From positions 1-39,444 of the forward strand of contig NZ_CAMYFI010000020.1 of NCBI RefSeq assembly GCF_947255005.1: a stretch of 39,444 bases of DNA, written 5' to 3'. The notes below the pieces were generated by a model, which worked only from the letters and a program-made list of their open reading frames with translations, was not told where the DNA came from and made no database searches. The DNA comes from an uncultured Tessaracoccus sp. GTDB lineage: Bacteria > Actinomycetota > Actinomycetes > Propionibacteriales > Propionibacteriaceae. Positions 27,442-35,575 of this stretch are shown here, in pieces; position 1 is the first letter of the stretch, and each line of letters begins with the position of its first letter. The position numbers and the translations under genes are program-made.

Positions 27442-28926
27442 TTATTCCTTCCCCCCGTGCAGGGCTGCGGCGAGCTCGGAGACTTCATCTTCTAGGCCAG
27501 TGGCGGTATTGCTCCGGTCGAGGCCACCGACGGTGACGTCCTCGTCGCGCAACCGCACGAACATGCGCCTGGGCTTCACGAACAGGCTGAGGGTGAGCCC
27601 TCCGATGCCGATCAGCACCGACGCGAGCGCGAGGGGGTTGCCCGGTGTCCGGCTGATCTGCAGCTTCACCCACCGAGAGTAGCCGTCGAATTGCACGGTG
27701 CCCAAGTTATCCGGGAGTGTGAACCCGGAGCCCGGCTTCATCCTGGCCCGCAGGCGTTCGCCGTTGTCACCGAGCACCGGCTCCAAGCCTGCCGTGTTGA
27801 GCGTATAGACCGATTCCGGCATGCCCGTCTCCGTCGCGGGGTCGCCGTACCAGGCGTTGATCCAAATCTCCGGGTCGAGCGCGTCGGGGAATACCGAGCG
27901 TGGGCCCTGCTCGTCGAGCACCGCCGTCGGTAGGAAGATCGCCTCGAAAGCGAGACGCTTGGGGCGCGCATCGGGCGCCTTCACCACGCCGACGGAGGAG
28001 AAATTGCCGTCCTGCGGCAGGAGCACCTGCGGGCCGGAGAATGCGACGTTGCCGTCGCCGTCGGTGACCGTTACGTGGGCGGCGTACCCGTGGCCAAGCA
28101 GGTTGATCTGCGAGCCACCTCGGGTGTGATAGGGGGTGTTGACCGTCATCAGCTCTTCATGGGTCTGTCCGCCCTCGTTCACGGTGACGTGAGCATCGAA
28201 CACACGCGCAGCTCCGCGCTGCACTCGCCCCGTCTCAAACTTTGCCTGGAAACTGTCGACGGTGAGGCTGAACTCCTCCAAGTCATCGGTGTTCACCCAC
28301 CCGCCGGCGGTGAAATCGTCGTACTGGGTGATGACGTTGGTGAACCCACGGCCTTCCACGACGACGACGCTGCCGTGAAAACCACCCAGGTTCGACCATG
28401 CCAAGCCGAGGAGCACCCCGACCAGGGAGAGGTGGAACGTAAGGTTGCCGAACTCGCGCAGATACCCGCGCTCGGCGCTCAGCCCCTCGTCGGTGCGCCG
28501 GATTCGATAGCGGTGCGACTTCAGCCAGCGTTCCGCCTCGTCGAGGATTCGCTCGTTTGGCGCAGCATCTACGACGGCGTGCACCGGCATCTTGTGCAAG
28601 TGCCGAGGCAGTTTGGGGGGCGGTGTGCGCAGGTCACGCGCGTACTTCGCGATGCGCGGGACGATGCAGCCGATCAAAGAGATGAACAGGAGTAGGTAGA
28701 TGGCGGAGAACCACGGCGACGAGTACACGTCGTACATGTGCAGCGCCTCCCACACCTTGTTCAAGGTGGGGTGGGCGCGCTGGTATTCCAGCACCTTGAT
28801 GGGCGAGCTGGGGCGCTGCGGAATGATCGAGCCGGGGATGGCCGCCAGCGCCAACAGGAACAGCAAAATCAGCGCGGTCCGCATGCTCGTGAGCTGATTC
28901 CACGTCCATCGCATCCACTGCAGCAT
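27442..28926 (-). CDS. resB: Cytochrome c biogenesis protein ResB
   Basis: This 494-residue protein is the ResB/Ccs1 partner of CcsB. It has N-terminal spans (TALILLFLLALAAIPGSIIP and IYLLLFISLIGCIVPRI), the motif LTFHLSLVGVLLGLAWSNLGG, a large extracytoplasmic domain of about 250 residues and a final span (ALASVLIGIGGLTLSLF). The ATG at 28926 forms a TGATG overlap with the ccdA stop; a much longer open frame upstream is out of phase with ccdA and is not real. System II chaperones heme across the membrane to apocytochrome c. Confidence 0.95.
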   Translation of the reverse strand: MLQWMRWTWNQLTSMRTALILLFLLALAAIPGSIIPQRPSSPIKVLEYQRAHPTLNKVWEALHMYDVYSSPWFSAIYLLLFISLIGCIVPRIAKYARDLRTPPPKLPRHLHKMPVHAVVDAAPNERILDEAERWLKSHRYRIRRTDEGLSAERGYLREFGNLTFHLSLVGVLLGLAWSNLGGFHGSVVVVEGRGFTNVITQYDDFTAGGWVNTDDLEEFSLTVDSFQAKFETGRVQRGAARVFDAHVTVNEGGQTHEELMTVNTPYHTRGGSQINLLGHGYAAHVTVTDGDGNVAFSGPQVLLPQDGNFSSVGVVKAPDARPKRLAFEAIFLPTAVLDEQGPRSVFPDALDPEIWINAWYGDPATETGMPESVYTLNTAGLEPVLGDNGERLRARMKPGSGFTLPDNLGTVQFDGYSRWVKLQISRTPGNPLALASVLIGIGGLTLSLFVKPRRMFVRLRDEDVTVGGLDRSNTATGLEDEVSELAAALHGGKE

Positions 28927-29681
28927 CACAGCACCGTCCCGAAGTTCGCGGCCCACTGACGCACGCCTGCCATGAGCGCATCCCACCAGCCAATGAGCAT
29001 CGCGAGGCCCACCGCGACCATCAGCGCGCCCCCGATGCGCTGCACCAGCACCTGGTGGCGTTGCAACCACTGCAACCTGGGCGCGAGCTTCGCGAAGGCG
29101 AGCGCGAACGCGAGGAACGGCAGACCGAGCCCGAGCGCATAGAAGAATGCCAGCACGCCGCCGCGCAGAGCTGAGGCTTCGTTGAAGGCGAGCGTCAGCA
29201 CGACGGACAGCGCCGGCCCGATGCAGGGTGTGAAGGTGAGCCCGAACACCAGGCCGAGAACGGGGCTTGCCGCCACGCCCAGCGTCGGGGTGTACGACGG
29301 GCGCCACACATTCGGCAGCGGCAGAATACCCATGAACGCCACGCCCAGCACGATGATGAGCACACCGACGATGATCGTCACCGCCCGCTGATGCTCGATC
29401 AACACCGAACCGATGCCACCGGCGAGGGTTCCCGTCGCAACAAAGACAGCCGAGAACCCGAGGATGAAACCGATGGTGCCCAGCACCAGTGGCTGACGTT
29501 TCCCTTCGCCACTCTCAATTTGACTAGGGCCGATGCCAGAAGCGTACGACAAGTACCCGGGCAGGAGCGGCAGTACGCAGGGGGATGCGAAACTCACCAG
29601 CCCGGCCAACAGCGCCACCGGAATGGCTAGCACCATCGACGACGTGAGCGCCGAAGCAACCCACCCCTCCAACGGGATCAC
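28926..29681 (-). CDS. ccdA: Cytochrome c biogenesis protein CcdA
   Basis: This 251-residue six-span thiol transporter passes electrons from cytoplasmic thioredoxin to the outside. The two membrane cysteines are Cys35 in SFASPCVLPLLPGYL and Cys153 in FTPCIGP. The start is GTG 29681 in a GTGA overlap with tlpA. Its partner for reducing apocytochrome c cysteines is most likely the adjacent TlpA lipoprotein. Confidence 0.96.
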   Translation of the reverse strand: MIPLEGWVASALTSSMVLAIPVALLAGLVSFASPCVLPLLPGYLSYASGIGPSQIESGEGKRQPLVLGTIGFILGFSAVFVATGTLAGGIGSVLIEHQRAVTIIVGVLIIVLGVAFMGILPLPNVWRPSYTPTLGVAASPVLGLVFGLTFTPCIGPALSVVLTLAFNEASALRGGVLAFFYALGLGLPFLAFALAFAKLAPRLQWLQRHQVLVQRIGGALMVAVGLAMLIGWWDALMAGVRQWAANFGTVL

Positions 29682-30241
29682 TGCACATCACCCACCAAGG
29701 CCACCAGCGTGTTGGCATCTACCTCGCCGATCACCCGAGCGGCCACCTTGCCGTCGGAATCGATCACGAGGGTGGACGGAATCGCTTTGGGCGGCAACTG
29801 CCCGAACCCCAGCAACAAGGCGCCGTCGGGATCAAAAATATTGGGGTAGGTGATGCCGGCGGTGCGGACGAAAGCCTGCGCGGGCGCCGGCGTGAGATCG
29901 CGCGTGTTGAGGCCAAGGAATTCGACACCCTCACCAACCCGCTCGTAGGCCTCAACGAGTTCGGGCGCTTCGTGCCGACAGGGCGCGCACCAGGAGCCCC
30001 ACACGTTGACCACCACGACCTTGCCTGCGAAATCCTCGGTGGAGATGCGCTCGCCTTCCTGCATGAGCGACGGGCCCTCGAGTGTTGGGGCATCCGGGCG
30101 TTGCGCCGGCTCCAAGATCGTGACGGTGCCGTCGCCAATCGTGAACCCGGCGGCTCCGTCGTCGGCTCTCTCATCTGGCTGCGCGGGCGAGCAGGCGGCC
30201 AGCAGGAATACGGCGACGCCGGAGGCGATGGCGCGCCTCAT
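29678..30241 (-). CDS. TlpA/ResA-type thioredoxin-like lipoprotein
   Basis: This 187-residue lipoprotein reduces apocytochrome c heme-binding cysteines outside the membrane. The lipobox is LLAAC (Cys17), the redox centre WCAPC (84-88), and the cis-proline is in AIPST (Pro155). The region between lipid anchor and fold is acidic and flexible. The start at ATG 30241 overlaps the upstream phosphatase stop by ATGA, and its stop overlaps ccdA. Confidence 0.94.
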   Translation of the reverse strand: MRRAIASGVAVFLLAACSPAQPDERADDGAAGFTIGDGTVTILEPAQRPDAPTLEGPSLMQEGERISTEDFAGKVVVVNVWGSWCAPCRHEAPELVEAYERVGEGVEFLGLNTRDLTPAPAQAFVRTAGITYPNIFDPDGALLLGFGQLPPKAIPSTLVIDSDGKVAARVIGEVDANTLVALVGDVQ

Positions 30242-30897
30242 GTCCCCACCCGGAACTTCGACGCCGATGAACTCTCCGGCAGTAGGTCAGGAATGTGCTC
30301 GGCATAATCGACGCGCACGGGGCGCTCGTCACGGAAAGTGAACGTCGTCACGGAGCACAGCGTCGTGCGCCGACGCCTCGGGTCGTGCACAAAGCAACGG
30401 CCTTCCACCGCGCGCCGGGCGATGTAAATCGGAAGCTGATGCGACACGACGAGCGCTGTTCCTCCATCACCGGCAGCACGGGCCGCGTCGCGAAGCGCGG
30501 CGAGCATCCGCTCAGCGATGTCGACGTAGGGCTCGCCCCAACCGGGACGCAGCGGGTTGCGGACGTGCCAGAACATGCGCGGGTCGAACAGCGCACGGTT
30601 ATTCGCCCCGAACACCTTGCCTTCAAACTTGTTTTCTGCCTCGATAAGCCGCTCGTCAATGACGACCTCGAGACCGGGGTGCAGCGCCGCCGAGGGCGCC
30701 ATCGTCTCTCGCGCTCGCTGCAGCGGCGAGCAGCGCAGATGCGTGAGGGGTTCGTCGGCGAAGTGCTGGGCCATGCGGCTGGCCATACGATGCCCCAGCT
30801 CCGACAGGCCGAAACCCGGCAAACGCCCGTAGAGCAGACCGTCGGGATTGAACACCTGTCCGTGGCGCATCACGTGCACCGTCGTCGAGCTCGTCAT
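30238..30897 (-). CDS. Histidine phosphatase family protein (phosphoglycerate mutase-like)
   Basis: This 219-residue protein is a histidine phosphatase with the catalytic loop VMRHGQVFNPDG and the family segments GLSELGHRMA, LRCSPLQRARETM and a second catalytic His in VVSHQLPIYIARR. The substrate is unknown. The same gene sits upstream of the tlpA-ccdA-resB-ccsB block in mycobacteria (known synteny), so it is probably a conserved member of this cluster rather than a glycolytic enzyme. It is coupled to tlpA by ATGA and lies 9 bp after hemD. Confidence 0.9.
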   Translation of the reverse strand: MTSSTTVHVMRHGQVFNPDGLLYGRLPGFGLSELGHRMASRMAQHFADEPLTHLRCSPLQRARETMAPSAALHPGLEVVIDERLIEAENKFEGKVFGANNRALFDPRMFWHVRNPLRPGWGEPYVDIAERMLAALRDAARAAGDGGTALVVSHQLPIYIARRAVEGRCFVHDPRRRRTTLCSVTTFTFRDERPVRVDYAEHIPDLLPESSSASKFRVGT

Positions 30898-30906
30898 GAC
30901 CTCAGA

Positions 30907-32457
30907 CTATGTCTTCGCTGCAACCGTCTTCCGACGACGACGGCGTTTGCGCTCGGAAGGCTTCTTCAGCGGCTCGCCCTGGGCGAGCTGATGATCGCGA
31001 CGGCGTTCGGCGAACCGCGCCAACCCGTCAGCGATAGCGACGACGGTGGGCGACTCGGCAATGACATCCACGCGCAGCCCGTGCTCCTCGCAGGCGGCGG
31101 CGGTGGCCTCCCCCGCGGCGACGATCACGGATGCCGTGTGCGGCTTGCCCGCGATGCCAATCATGTTGCGCACCGACGATGCGGTGGTGAACACGACGGC
31201 GTCGAACATGCCCGTCTTAATGTCATCGCGAATCTCGGCCGGCGGAGGTGCGGCCCGGACCGTGCGGTACGCGGTGACACCCTCGACTTCCCAGCCCAGG
31301 TGCGTGAGCCCTTCGACGAGCGGGTCGATCGCGACGTCGGCGCTCGGCACGAGCACGCGGTTGATCGGATCCATCAGTTCGTCGTAGGCGGGGAACTCAA
31401 CGGCCAGCCCGGCGACGGTATTCGAGCCCTCGGGGGTGAGATCTGCGGTGATGCCGCGGCGGCTCAGTGCCTCCTTCGTGCCGCGCCCCACCGCCGCGAT
31501 GGCGATGCCGGACATGGCTCGCGAGTCGAGGCCGTACTCTTCGAGGCGTTCCCACACTGCGACGACGGCGTGCGGCGAGGTGAAGACGCACCACAGGTAT
31601 CGCCCGTCGACGAGGCCTCGCATAGCGCGCTCCATGCCTTGCTCGGTGCGGGGCGGCTCGATGGACATCGTCGGGATGGTTTCAAACACAGCGCCGTACT
31701 GGGCGAGCTCCTCGCCGAGGTCGTCGAGCGAATCTTTCGTCCTGGGGCTCAGGATGCGCCAGTCGAGCAGCGGCTTCTCCTCGAACCATCCCGTGCGGCG
31801 CTCGCGCTGGGAGTCGATGGAGGGGCCGGTCACGAGGTAGCAGTAGTCGGATTCGACGTCGGGCATGGAGCCCCACGTCACCACCTTGCTGCGCTGGCCC
31901 GTCGTGCCCACACCTTCCAGGATGCAGACCGCGTCGGAGGCATCGAAATGCTCGAGCGCGACGTCGGTGACCGCCTGCACCAGCTCACGGGAGGTGTGGA
32001 CGGCGACGGTCTTCGCCGCCGGCCACGCGTCGGCGGCGGGCGCCTGGATGGTGGCGTCGAGGAACGCGGCGCTGCCCTCAATAGGAATGGCACCGTAGTT
32101 GAGCATCGTCGTCCAGTGGTTGACGCCGGGAATGACGTTGATGCGTACCCCGGCAGATTCCATGTCGGACAACGCGCTCGACGGATTGGCGTCGAAGAAG
32201 TGATCGGCGCGCTCGAGGCGCACCACCTTCAACCCTTCGCGAGCGGCGGTGAGCAGCTGCGATGTTTCATCGTCGGCCACGTGCTCGACGCGCGCATGCC
32301 CGATGCCGAGTTGGCGCACTTCCTCGATGTCGATGTCGGCATCGACCACCACGAGGTCGGCGAAGTGGAGGGTGCGTGCTCCCAACATGGTGAGCAGGGC
32401 AAACTCACCCGGACCGGATCCGACGAAGGTGACGGACCCTAGACCTACTTCACTCAC
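30907..32457 (-). CDS. hemD: SUMT-like/uroporphyrinogen-III synthase fusion (HemD)
   Basis: This 516-residue protein joins an N-terminal tetrapyrrole-methylase-like domain (about 8-235) to a C-terminal uroporphyrinogen-III synthase domain (about 255-485). HemD hallmarks include VFTSPHAVVAVWERL, AVGRGTKEAL, AYRTVRAAPP and VVFTTASSVRNMIG. The methylase half keeps a GSGPGEFALLTMLGARTL start but has drifted at other SUMT positions, so its methyl transfer may be lost; HemD fusions of this kind are common in Actinomycetota. The C-terminus ends in an unusual Arg/Lys-rich tail (about 495-516). It is 9 bp upstream of the phosphatase gene and 9 bp after the glutaredoxin-like gene. Confidence 0.9.
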   Translation of the reverse strand: MSEVGLGSVTFVGSGPGEFALLTMLGARTLHFADLVVVDADIDIEEVRQLGIGHARVEHVADDETSQLLTAAREGLKVVRLERADHFFDANPSSALSDMESAGVRINVIPGVNHWTTMLNYGAIPIEGSAAFLDATIQAPAADAWPAAKTVAVHTSRELVQAVTDVALEHFDASDAVCILEGVGTTGQRSKVVTWGSMPDVESDYCYLVTGPSIDSQRERRTGWFEEKPLLDWRILSPRTKDSLDDLGEELAQYGAVFETIPTMSIEPPRTEQGMERAMRGLVDGRYLWCVFTSPHAVVAVWERLEEYGLDSRAMSGIAIAAVGRGTKEALSRRGITADLTPEGSNTVAGLAVEFPAYDELMDPINRVLVPSADVAIDPLVEGLTHLGWEVEGVTAYRTVRAAPPPAEIRDDIKTGMFDAVVFTTASSVRNMIGIAGKPHTASVIVAAGEATAAACEEHGLRVDVIAESPTVVAIADGLARFAERRRDHQLAQGEPLKKPSERKRRRRRKTVAAKT

Positions 32458-32466
32458 TGCCTTCTC

Positions 32467-32706
32467 CTATAGCCAGTTCGCGAGCGCAGCTTCATCCACG
32501 AACCAGTAGCTGCGCACCACGTCGTCGATGATGAGTACTGGGACGTGGTCCGAAAACTCGGCTTTCAACGCCTCATCGGAATCCACATCCACCAGTGCAT
32601 ACGTGGCTCCGCGCGCTTGGCACGTGCGCTGCACAATGCGCTCGGCGTCTTCACAGAGATGACATCCTGAGCGGGTGAGCAGCCGAACCCGCGCTGCGGG
32701 AGCCAC
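32467..32706 (-). CDS. Glutaredoxin-like thiol protein (DUF836 family)
   Basis: This 79-residue protein has a thioredoxin fold with the CxxC motif in RSGCHLCEDAERI (Cys15, Cys18) and the cis-Pro segment DHVPVLII. It is a small glutaredoxin-like protein with an unknown target. The GTG start at 32706 lies 5 bp after the bS22 stop with no clear ribosome site, so it is likely read from the same message. Mycobacteria have the same gene next to the heme genes, which supports the placement here before hemD. Confidence 0.88.
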   Translation of the reverse strand: MAPAARVRLLTRSGCHLCEDAERIVQRTCQARGATYALVDVDSDEALKAEFSDHVPVLIIDDVVRSYWFVDEAALANWL

Positions 32707-32711
32707 CGGCG

Positions 32712-32813
32712 TTACTTGCCTGCGCGGCGACGCTGGATACGAGTGCGCTTGAGCAGTTTGCGGTGCTTTTTCTTGGCCATGCGCTTGCGACGCTTCTTGA
32801 TGACAGAACCCAC
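32712..32813 (-). CDS. Small ribosomal protein bS22 (AURKAIP1/COX24-like)
   Basis: This 33-residue, very basic protein (about half Lys and Arg) starts at GTG 32813 with GAAAGG 6 nt upstream. The core MAKKKHRKLLKRTRIQRRR is the actinobacterial bS22 pattern. In mycobacterial ribosomes it is a small subunit protein. It lies in the conserved proC neighbourhood. Confidence 0.93.
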   Translation of the reverse strand: MGSVIKKRRKRMAKKKHRKLLKRTRIQRRRAGK

Positions 32814-32845
32814 GTTCAGCCTTTCTTGACAGCTTGTTCGGGCCG

Positions 32846-32874
32846 CGAATACGCGACAGGACTCCCCATGGTAA
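32846..32874 (-). promoter_or_regulatory. Candidate promoter of the bS22 operon
   Basis: On the minus strand TTACCA (32874-32869) and TATTCG (32851-32846) are separated by 17 bp, a fair sigma-A-like promoter. It would give a leader of about 25 nt before the bS22 start. The match is moderate. Confidence 0.35.
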
Positions 32875-32909
32875 CGCGCGGAGAGTGCATCAGCCTAATA
32901 TCGGTAAAG

Positions 32910-32931
32910 CACCTACTACACCCCGTAGGTG
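32910..32931 (-). terminator. Candidate terminator downstream of proC
   Basis: Arms CACCTAC (32910-32916) and GTAGGTG (32925-32931) form a 7-bp stem with an 8-nt loop starting 3 bp after the proC stop. Only a short CTTT follows on the minus strand, so it is a weak candidate. Confidence 0.45.
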
Positions 32932-32933
32932 TT

Positions 32934-33722
32934 TCACCGCTCGGCCAGTTCGGCCGATCTAGCAGCGCAGGCCTCGACGGCGTCGAGCATGGCCGCGCGC
33001 ACGCCGTGATCGTCGAGTACCCGCAGCGCGGCAGCGGTCGTGCCACCAGGCGATGTCACCTGTTCGCGCAGTTCGACGGCGGTACGGCCGGAGGCGTCGA
33101 GCAGCTGAGCCGCACCCAAGAAGGTCTGCGTGGTGAGCGTCGTCGCCTCGTCGCGGGTGAGACCCTGATGCACGCCGGCCTCGATCATTGCGTCGGCGAT
33201 GTAGAAGAGGTAGGCGGGTCCGGAGCCGGACAGCGCGGTGAGCGCGTCGAGGTGCTGCTCGTCGGTGATGAGGGTCTTCCCCACCGCGGTGAAGAGCTTC
33301 TGGACGCGCTCGATGTGCTCGCCAGTGGCGTGCTCGCCGGGCACGATGCCGCTCATGCCCTGACCAACCAGCGCGCCCGTGTTCGGCATCACGCGCACGC
33401 ACGCCGTGCCGGGTGGAAGTTGGGCCTGCAACTGCTCGAGCGTGACGCCGGCTGCGACGGAGACCACCAGCGCACCCGGTTGCGGGCGCAGTGCGGCGAG
33501 GATCTCGTCGAATTGGTGCGGCTTCACCGCCACGACGATGATGTCGGCGCTGGCGGCGTCCTCGAGGCCCACACAACGGACGCCGAAGCACTGCTCAACT
33601 TCTGCCGCGCGGGATGCAGAGCGTTGCACCACGACGATGTCGTCGGCGTTCCAGCCGGCAGCCAGCCACCCGGACAGCAAGGCGCCGCCCATGTTGCCGG
33701 CCCCGATGAGCGCGAGCGTCAT
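32934..33722 (-). CDS. proC: Pyrroline-5-carboxylate reductase
   Basis: This 262-residue enzyme makes proline from pyrroline-5-carboxylate with NAD(P)H. The Rossmann loop is IGAGNMGGAL (GxGxMG, 7-12). Other hallmarks are VVAVKPHQFDEIL, RVMPNTGALVGQGMSG and ALSGSGPAYLFYIADAMIEAGV, ending with REQVTSPGGTTAAALRVLDDHGVRAAM. It is complete. The start at 33722 forms an ATGA overlap with asd, an uncommon partner. Proline dehydrogenase, which makes the substrate of ProC, lies three genes upstream on the same strand. Confidence 0.97.
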   Translation of the reverse strand: MTLALIGAGNMGGALLSGWLAAGWNADDIVVVQRSASRAAEVEQCFGVRCVGLEDAASADIIVVAVKPHQFDEILAALRPQPGALVVSVAAGVTLEQLQAQLPPGTACVRVMPNTGALVGQGMSGIVPGEHATGEHIERVQKLFTAVGKTLITDEQHLDALTALSGSGPAYLFYIADAMIEAGVHQGLTRDEATTLTTQTFLGAAQLLDASGRTAVELREQVTSPGGTTAAALRVLDDHGVRAAMLDAVEACAARSAELAER

Positions 33723-34735
33723 ACCAACAGCTCCGCGATCTGCACCGTGTTGAGTGCCGCGCCCTTGCGCAGGTTGTCGCCGGAGAGGAACAGCACCAGC
33801 CCGGTGCCGTCAGGCAGCGAGTGGTCTTGACGGATACGCCCGACGAGGGTGTCGTCGCCACCTGCCGCAGCGAGCGGGGTGGGCACGTCAACCAACTGCA
33901 TGCCGGGTGCGTCGCGCAAGACCGAACGGGCGTCGTCGGGCGAAATCTCACGCGCGAACCGCGCGTGCACCACGAGCGAGTGGCCGGTGAAGACGGGGAT
34001 GCGCACGCATGTGCCGGCGACGGCGAGCTCTGGGATGTGCAGAATCTTGCGCGACTCATTGCGCAGCTTCTGTTCCTCGTCCGTTTCGCCGAGCCCGTCG
34101 TCAACGATGCTGCCGGCGATGGGCACCGCGTTGAACGCGATCGGCGCGACGTAGGGGCCGAGGTCGCCAGGCTGCATGCGCGAACCGTCGTGAGTGAGGC
34201 TGCGGGGATCGTCGACGGCGCCTACCTGCTGCGCGAGGGTGTCAACGCCGGCGAGCCCCGAGCCGGAGACCGCCTGAAACGTGGTTACCTGCATAGCCAC
34301 GAGCCCGACGGCGTCGTGAAGCGGCTTCATCACGGGCATGGCCGCCATCGTCGTGCAGTTGGGGTTGGCGATGATGCCGATCTCCGCGCGATGCACGTCG
34401 CCGGGGTTCACCTCGGAAACGACGAGCGGCACGCGGTCGTCGAGCCGCCACGCCGAGGAGTTGTCGACGACGGTCGCTCCCGCCGCAGCCACCTCAGGAG
34501 CCCACTGCTTCGACGTGCCCCCGCCCGCGGAGAACAACGCGACGTCGAGCCCTGCGAAGTCGGCCTCGGCGATGTCTTCCACCACGATGTCGGCGCCGTC
34601 GTAGTGCACCGTCTTACCGGCGGATCGGTGCGAGGCGAACGCGCGCAACTCGTCGACGGGAAACTTTCGCTCGGCGAGCACGCGCAGCATGACGCCGCCT
34701 ACCTGGCCAGTGGCTCCAAATACTCCAACACGCAT
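33719..34735 (-). CDS. asd: Aspartate-semialdehyde dehydrogenase
   Basis: This 338-residue enzyme reduces aspartyl phosphate to aspartate semialdehyde, the branch point to lysine/diaminopimelate, threonine and methionine. The NADP loop is GATGQVG (7-13), the active Cys is C127 in NPNCTTM, and the conserved His is in FTGHSLVVHARF. It is complete. In many Actinomycetota asd follows the aspartokinase gene, but here it pairs with proC. A perfect 9-bp hairpin ends 4 bp before its ATG and there is no clear ribosome site, so its start may be leaderless or coupled. Confidence 0.97.
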   Translation of the reverse strand: MRVGVFGATGQVGGVMLRVLAERKFPVDELRAFASHRSAGKTVHYDGADIVVEDIAEADFAGLDVALFSAGGGTSKQWAPEVAAAGATVVDNSSAWRLDDRVPLVVSEVNPGDVHRAEIGIIANPNCTTMAAMPVMKPLHDAVGLVAMQVTTFQAVSGSGLAGVDTLAQQVGAVDDPRSLTHDGSRMQPGDLGPYVAPIAFNAVPIAGSIVDDGLGETDEEQKLRNESRKILHIPELAVAGTCVRIPVFTGHSLVVHARFAREISPDDARSVLRDAPGMQLVDVPTPLAAAGGDDTLVGRIRQDHSLPDGTGLVLFLSGDNLRKGAALNTVQIAELLV

Positions 34736-34738
34736 GGC

Positions 34739-34760
34739 GGCCAGTCTACGCAGACTGGCC
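34739..34760 (-). terminator. Perfect hairpin just upstream of asd
   Basis: GGCCAGTCT (34739-34747) pairs fully with AGACTGGCC (34752-34760) around a 4-nt loop. It lies after the CPBP stop (34796) and 3 bp before the asd ATG (34735). It lacks a T-run and could be a GC-type terminator of the upstream genes or a structure controlling asd. Confidence 0.55.
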
Positions 34761-34795
34761 CGGCTGCGACGGTCGCGTCCGAAGCGTGTGCGGCC

Positions 34796-35575
34796 TCACG
34801 CAAACGGGAGGTACACGAGCAGCCCGGCGCCGAGGAACGCGAACAGGTCGAGTAGCACGTGGACAATCACCAGCGGCATGACGCGTTTGAGTTTGAGGTA
34901 CAGCCACCCAAAGACGAGGCCCATCACCAGGTTGCCGAAGAACCCGCCGAAACCTTGATAAAGGTGGTAGCCGCCGCGAATCAGCGCCGAGATGACGACG
35001 ATCGCCCACATTCGGCCGCCGCGCTGCGCCCAACGCGTGAAGAGGTAGCCGATCATGACGACCTCCTCGAGGATGCCGTTCATGAACGCCCGCCCGACGA
35101 GGATCGGCACCGTCCACCACTGTGCCGTAAGATTGGCCGGGCTGACCTGCGTGTTGATGCCGACCCGGACGGCGAAGAGGTAGAAGGCCAGCCCAGTCAC
35201 GCCGATCACGGCGAAGATGCCGAAGCCTTGCGCCAAATCGCGTCCTGGTTTGCGCAGGTCGAAGCCCATCGCCTTGCAGGGGCCACCGTCGGGAGGGAAA
35301 TACACCCACAGCAGATACAGCACCAACGCCACCGGCATGAGCGGGAACAGTGTGCCGGCGAGCTGGTAGGCGAAGTCGAGCCACGGCCTGTCCGGTGTGC
35401 GCGAGGTGTTCATCGTTGTCACCTGCTGGTTTAGCACCACCTGGCGGGTGAGTTTGTCCCAGATCGACAACACCGCGTACACGGCGGATTGGCCGAGCGA
35501 GAGCAGCAACACGACGACGATCTCCAGCCCGAGGCGACGCTGCAAGTCGCGCGGGGCAACGTCGGTGTTCATCAT
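34796..35575 (-). CDS. CPBP-family intramembrane protease-like membrane protein
   Basis: This 259-residue protein has about seven spans and the CPBP (CAAX protease-like) core. The Glu pair is EE170-171 in RAFMNGILEEVVMIGYLFTR, and further motifs are RGGYHLYQG (His204) and IVHVLLDLF (His239). The usual Arg of EExxxR is replaced by Ile175, a variant I associate with actinobacterial members. CPBP proteins process or stabilise membrane proteins; the substrate is unknown. It overlaps the proline dehydrogenase stop by ATGA. Start ATG 35575; a second ATG follows at once. Confidence 0.9.
   Translation of the reverse strand: MMNTDVAPRDLQRRLGLEIVVVLLLSLGQSAVYAVLSIWDKLTRQVVLNQQVTTMNTSRTPDRPWLDFAYQLAGTLFPLMPVALVLYLLWVYFPPDGGPCKAMGFDLRKPGRDLAQGFGIFAVIGVTGLAFYLFAVRVGINTQVSPANLTAQWWTVPILVGRAFMNGILEEVVMIGYLFTRWAQRGGRMWAIVVISALIRGGYHLYQGFGGFFGNLVMGLVFGWLYLKLKRVMPLVIVHVLLDLFAFLGAGLLVYLPFA

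Noticed and set aside
30295..32442. A 715-codon plus-strand open frame antisense to hemD and the histidine phosphatase gene
   Set aside because: It is a mirror frame of GC-rich coding sequence; its product is low-complexity (Arg, His, Gly, Val rich) with no recognisable domain, while the minus strand encodes two clear protein families.
32763..34855. Long plus-strand frames (355 and 344 codons) opposite proC and asd
   Set aside because: They lie wholly antisense to well-supported enzymes, have biased composition and show no family motifs.
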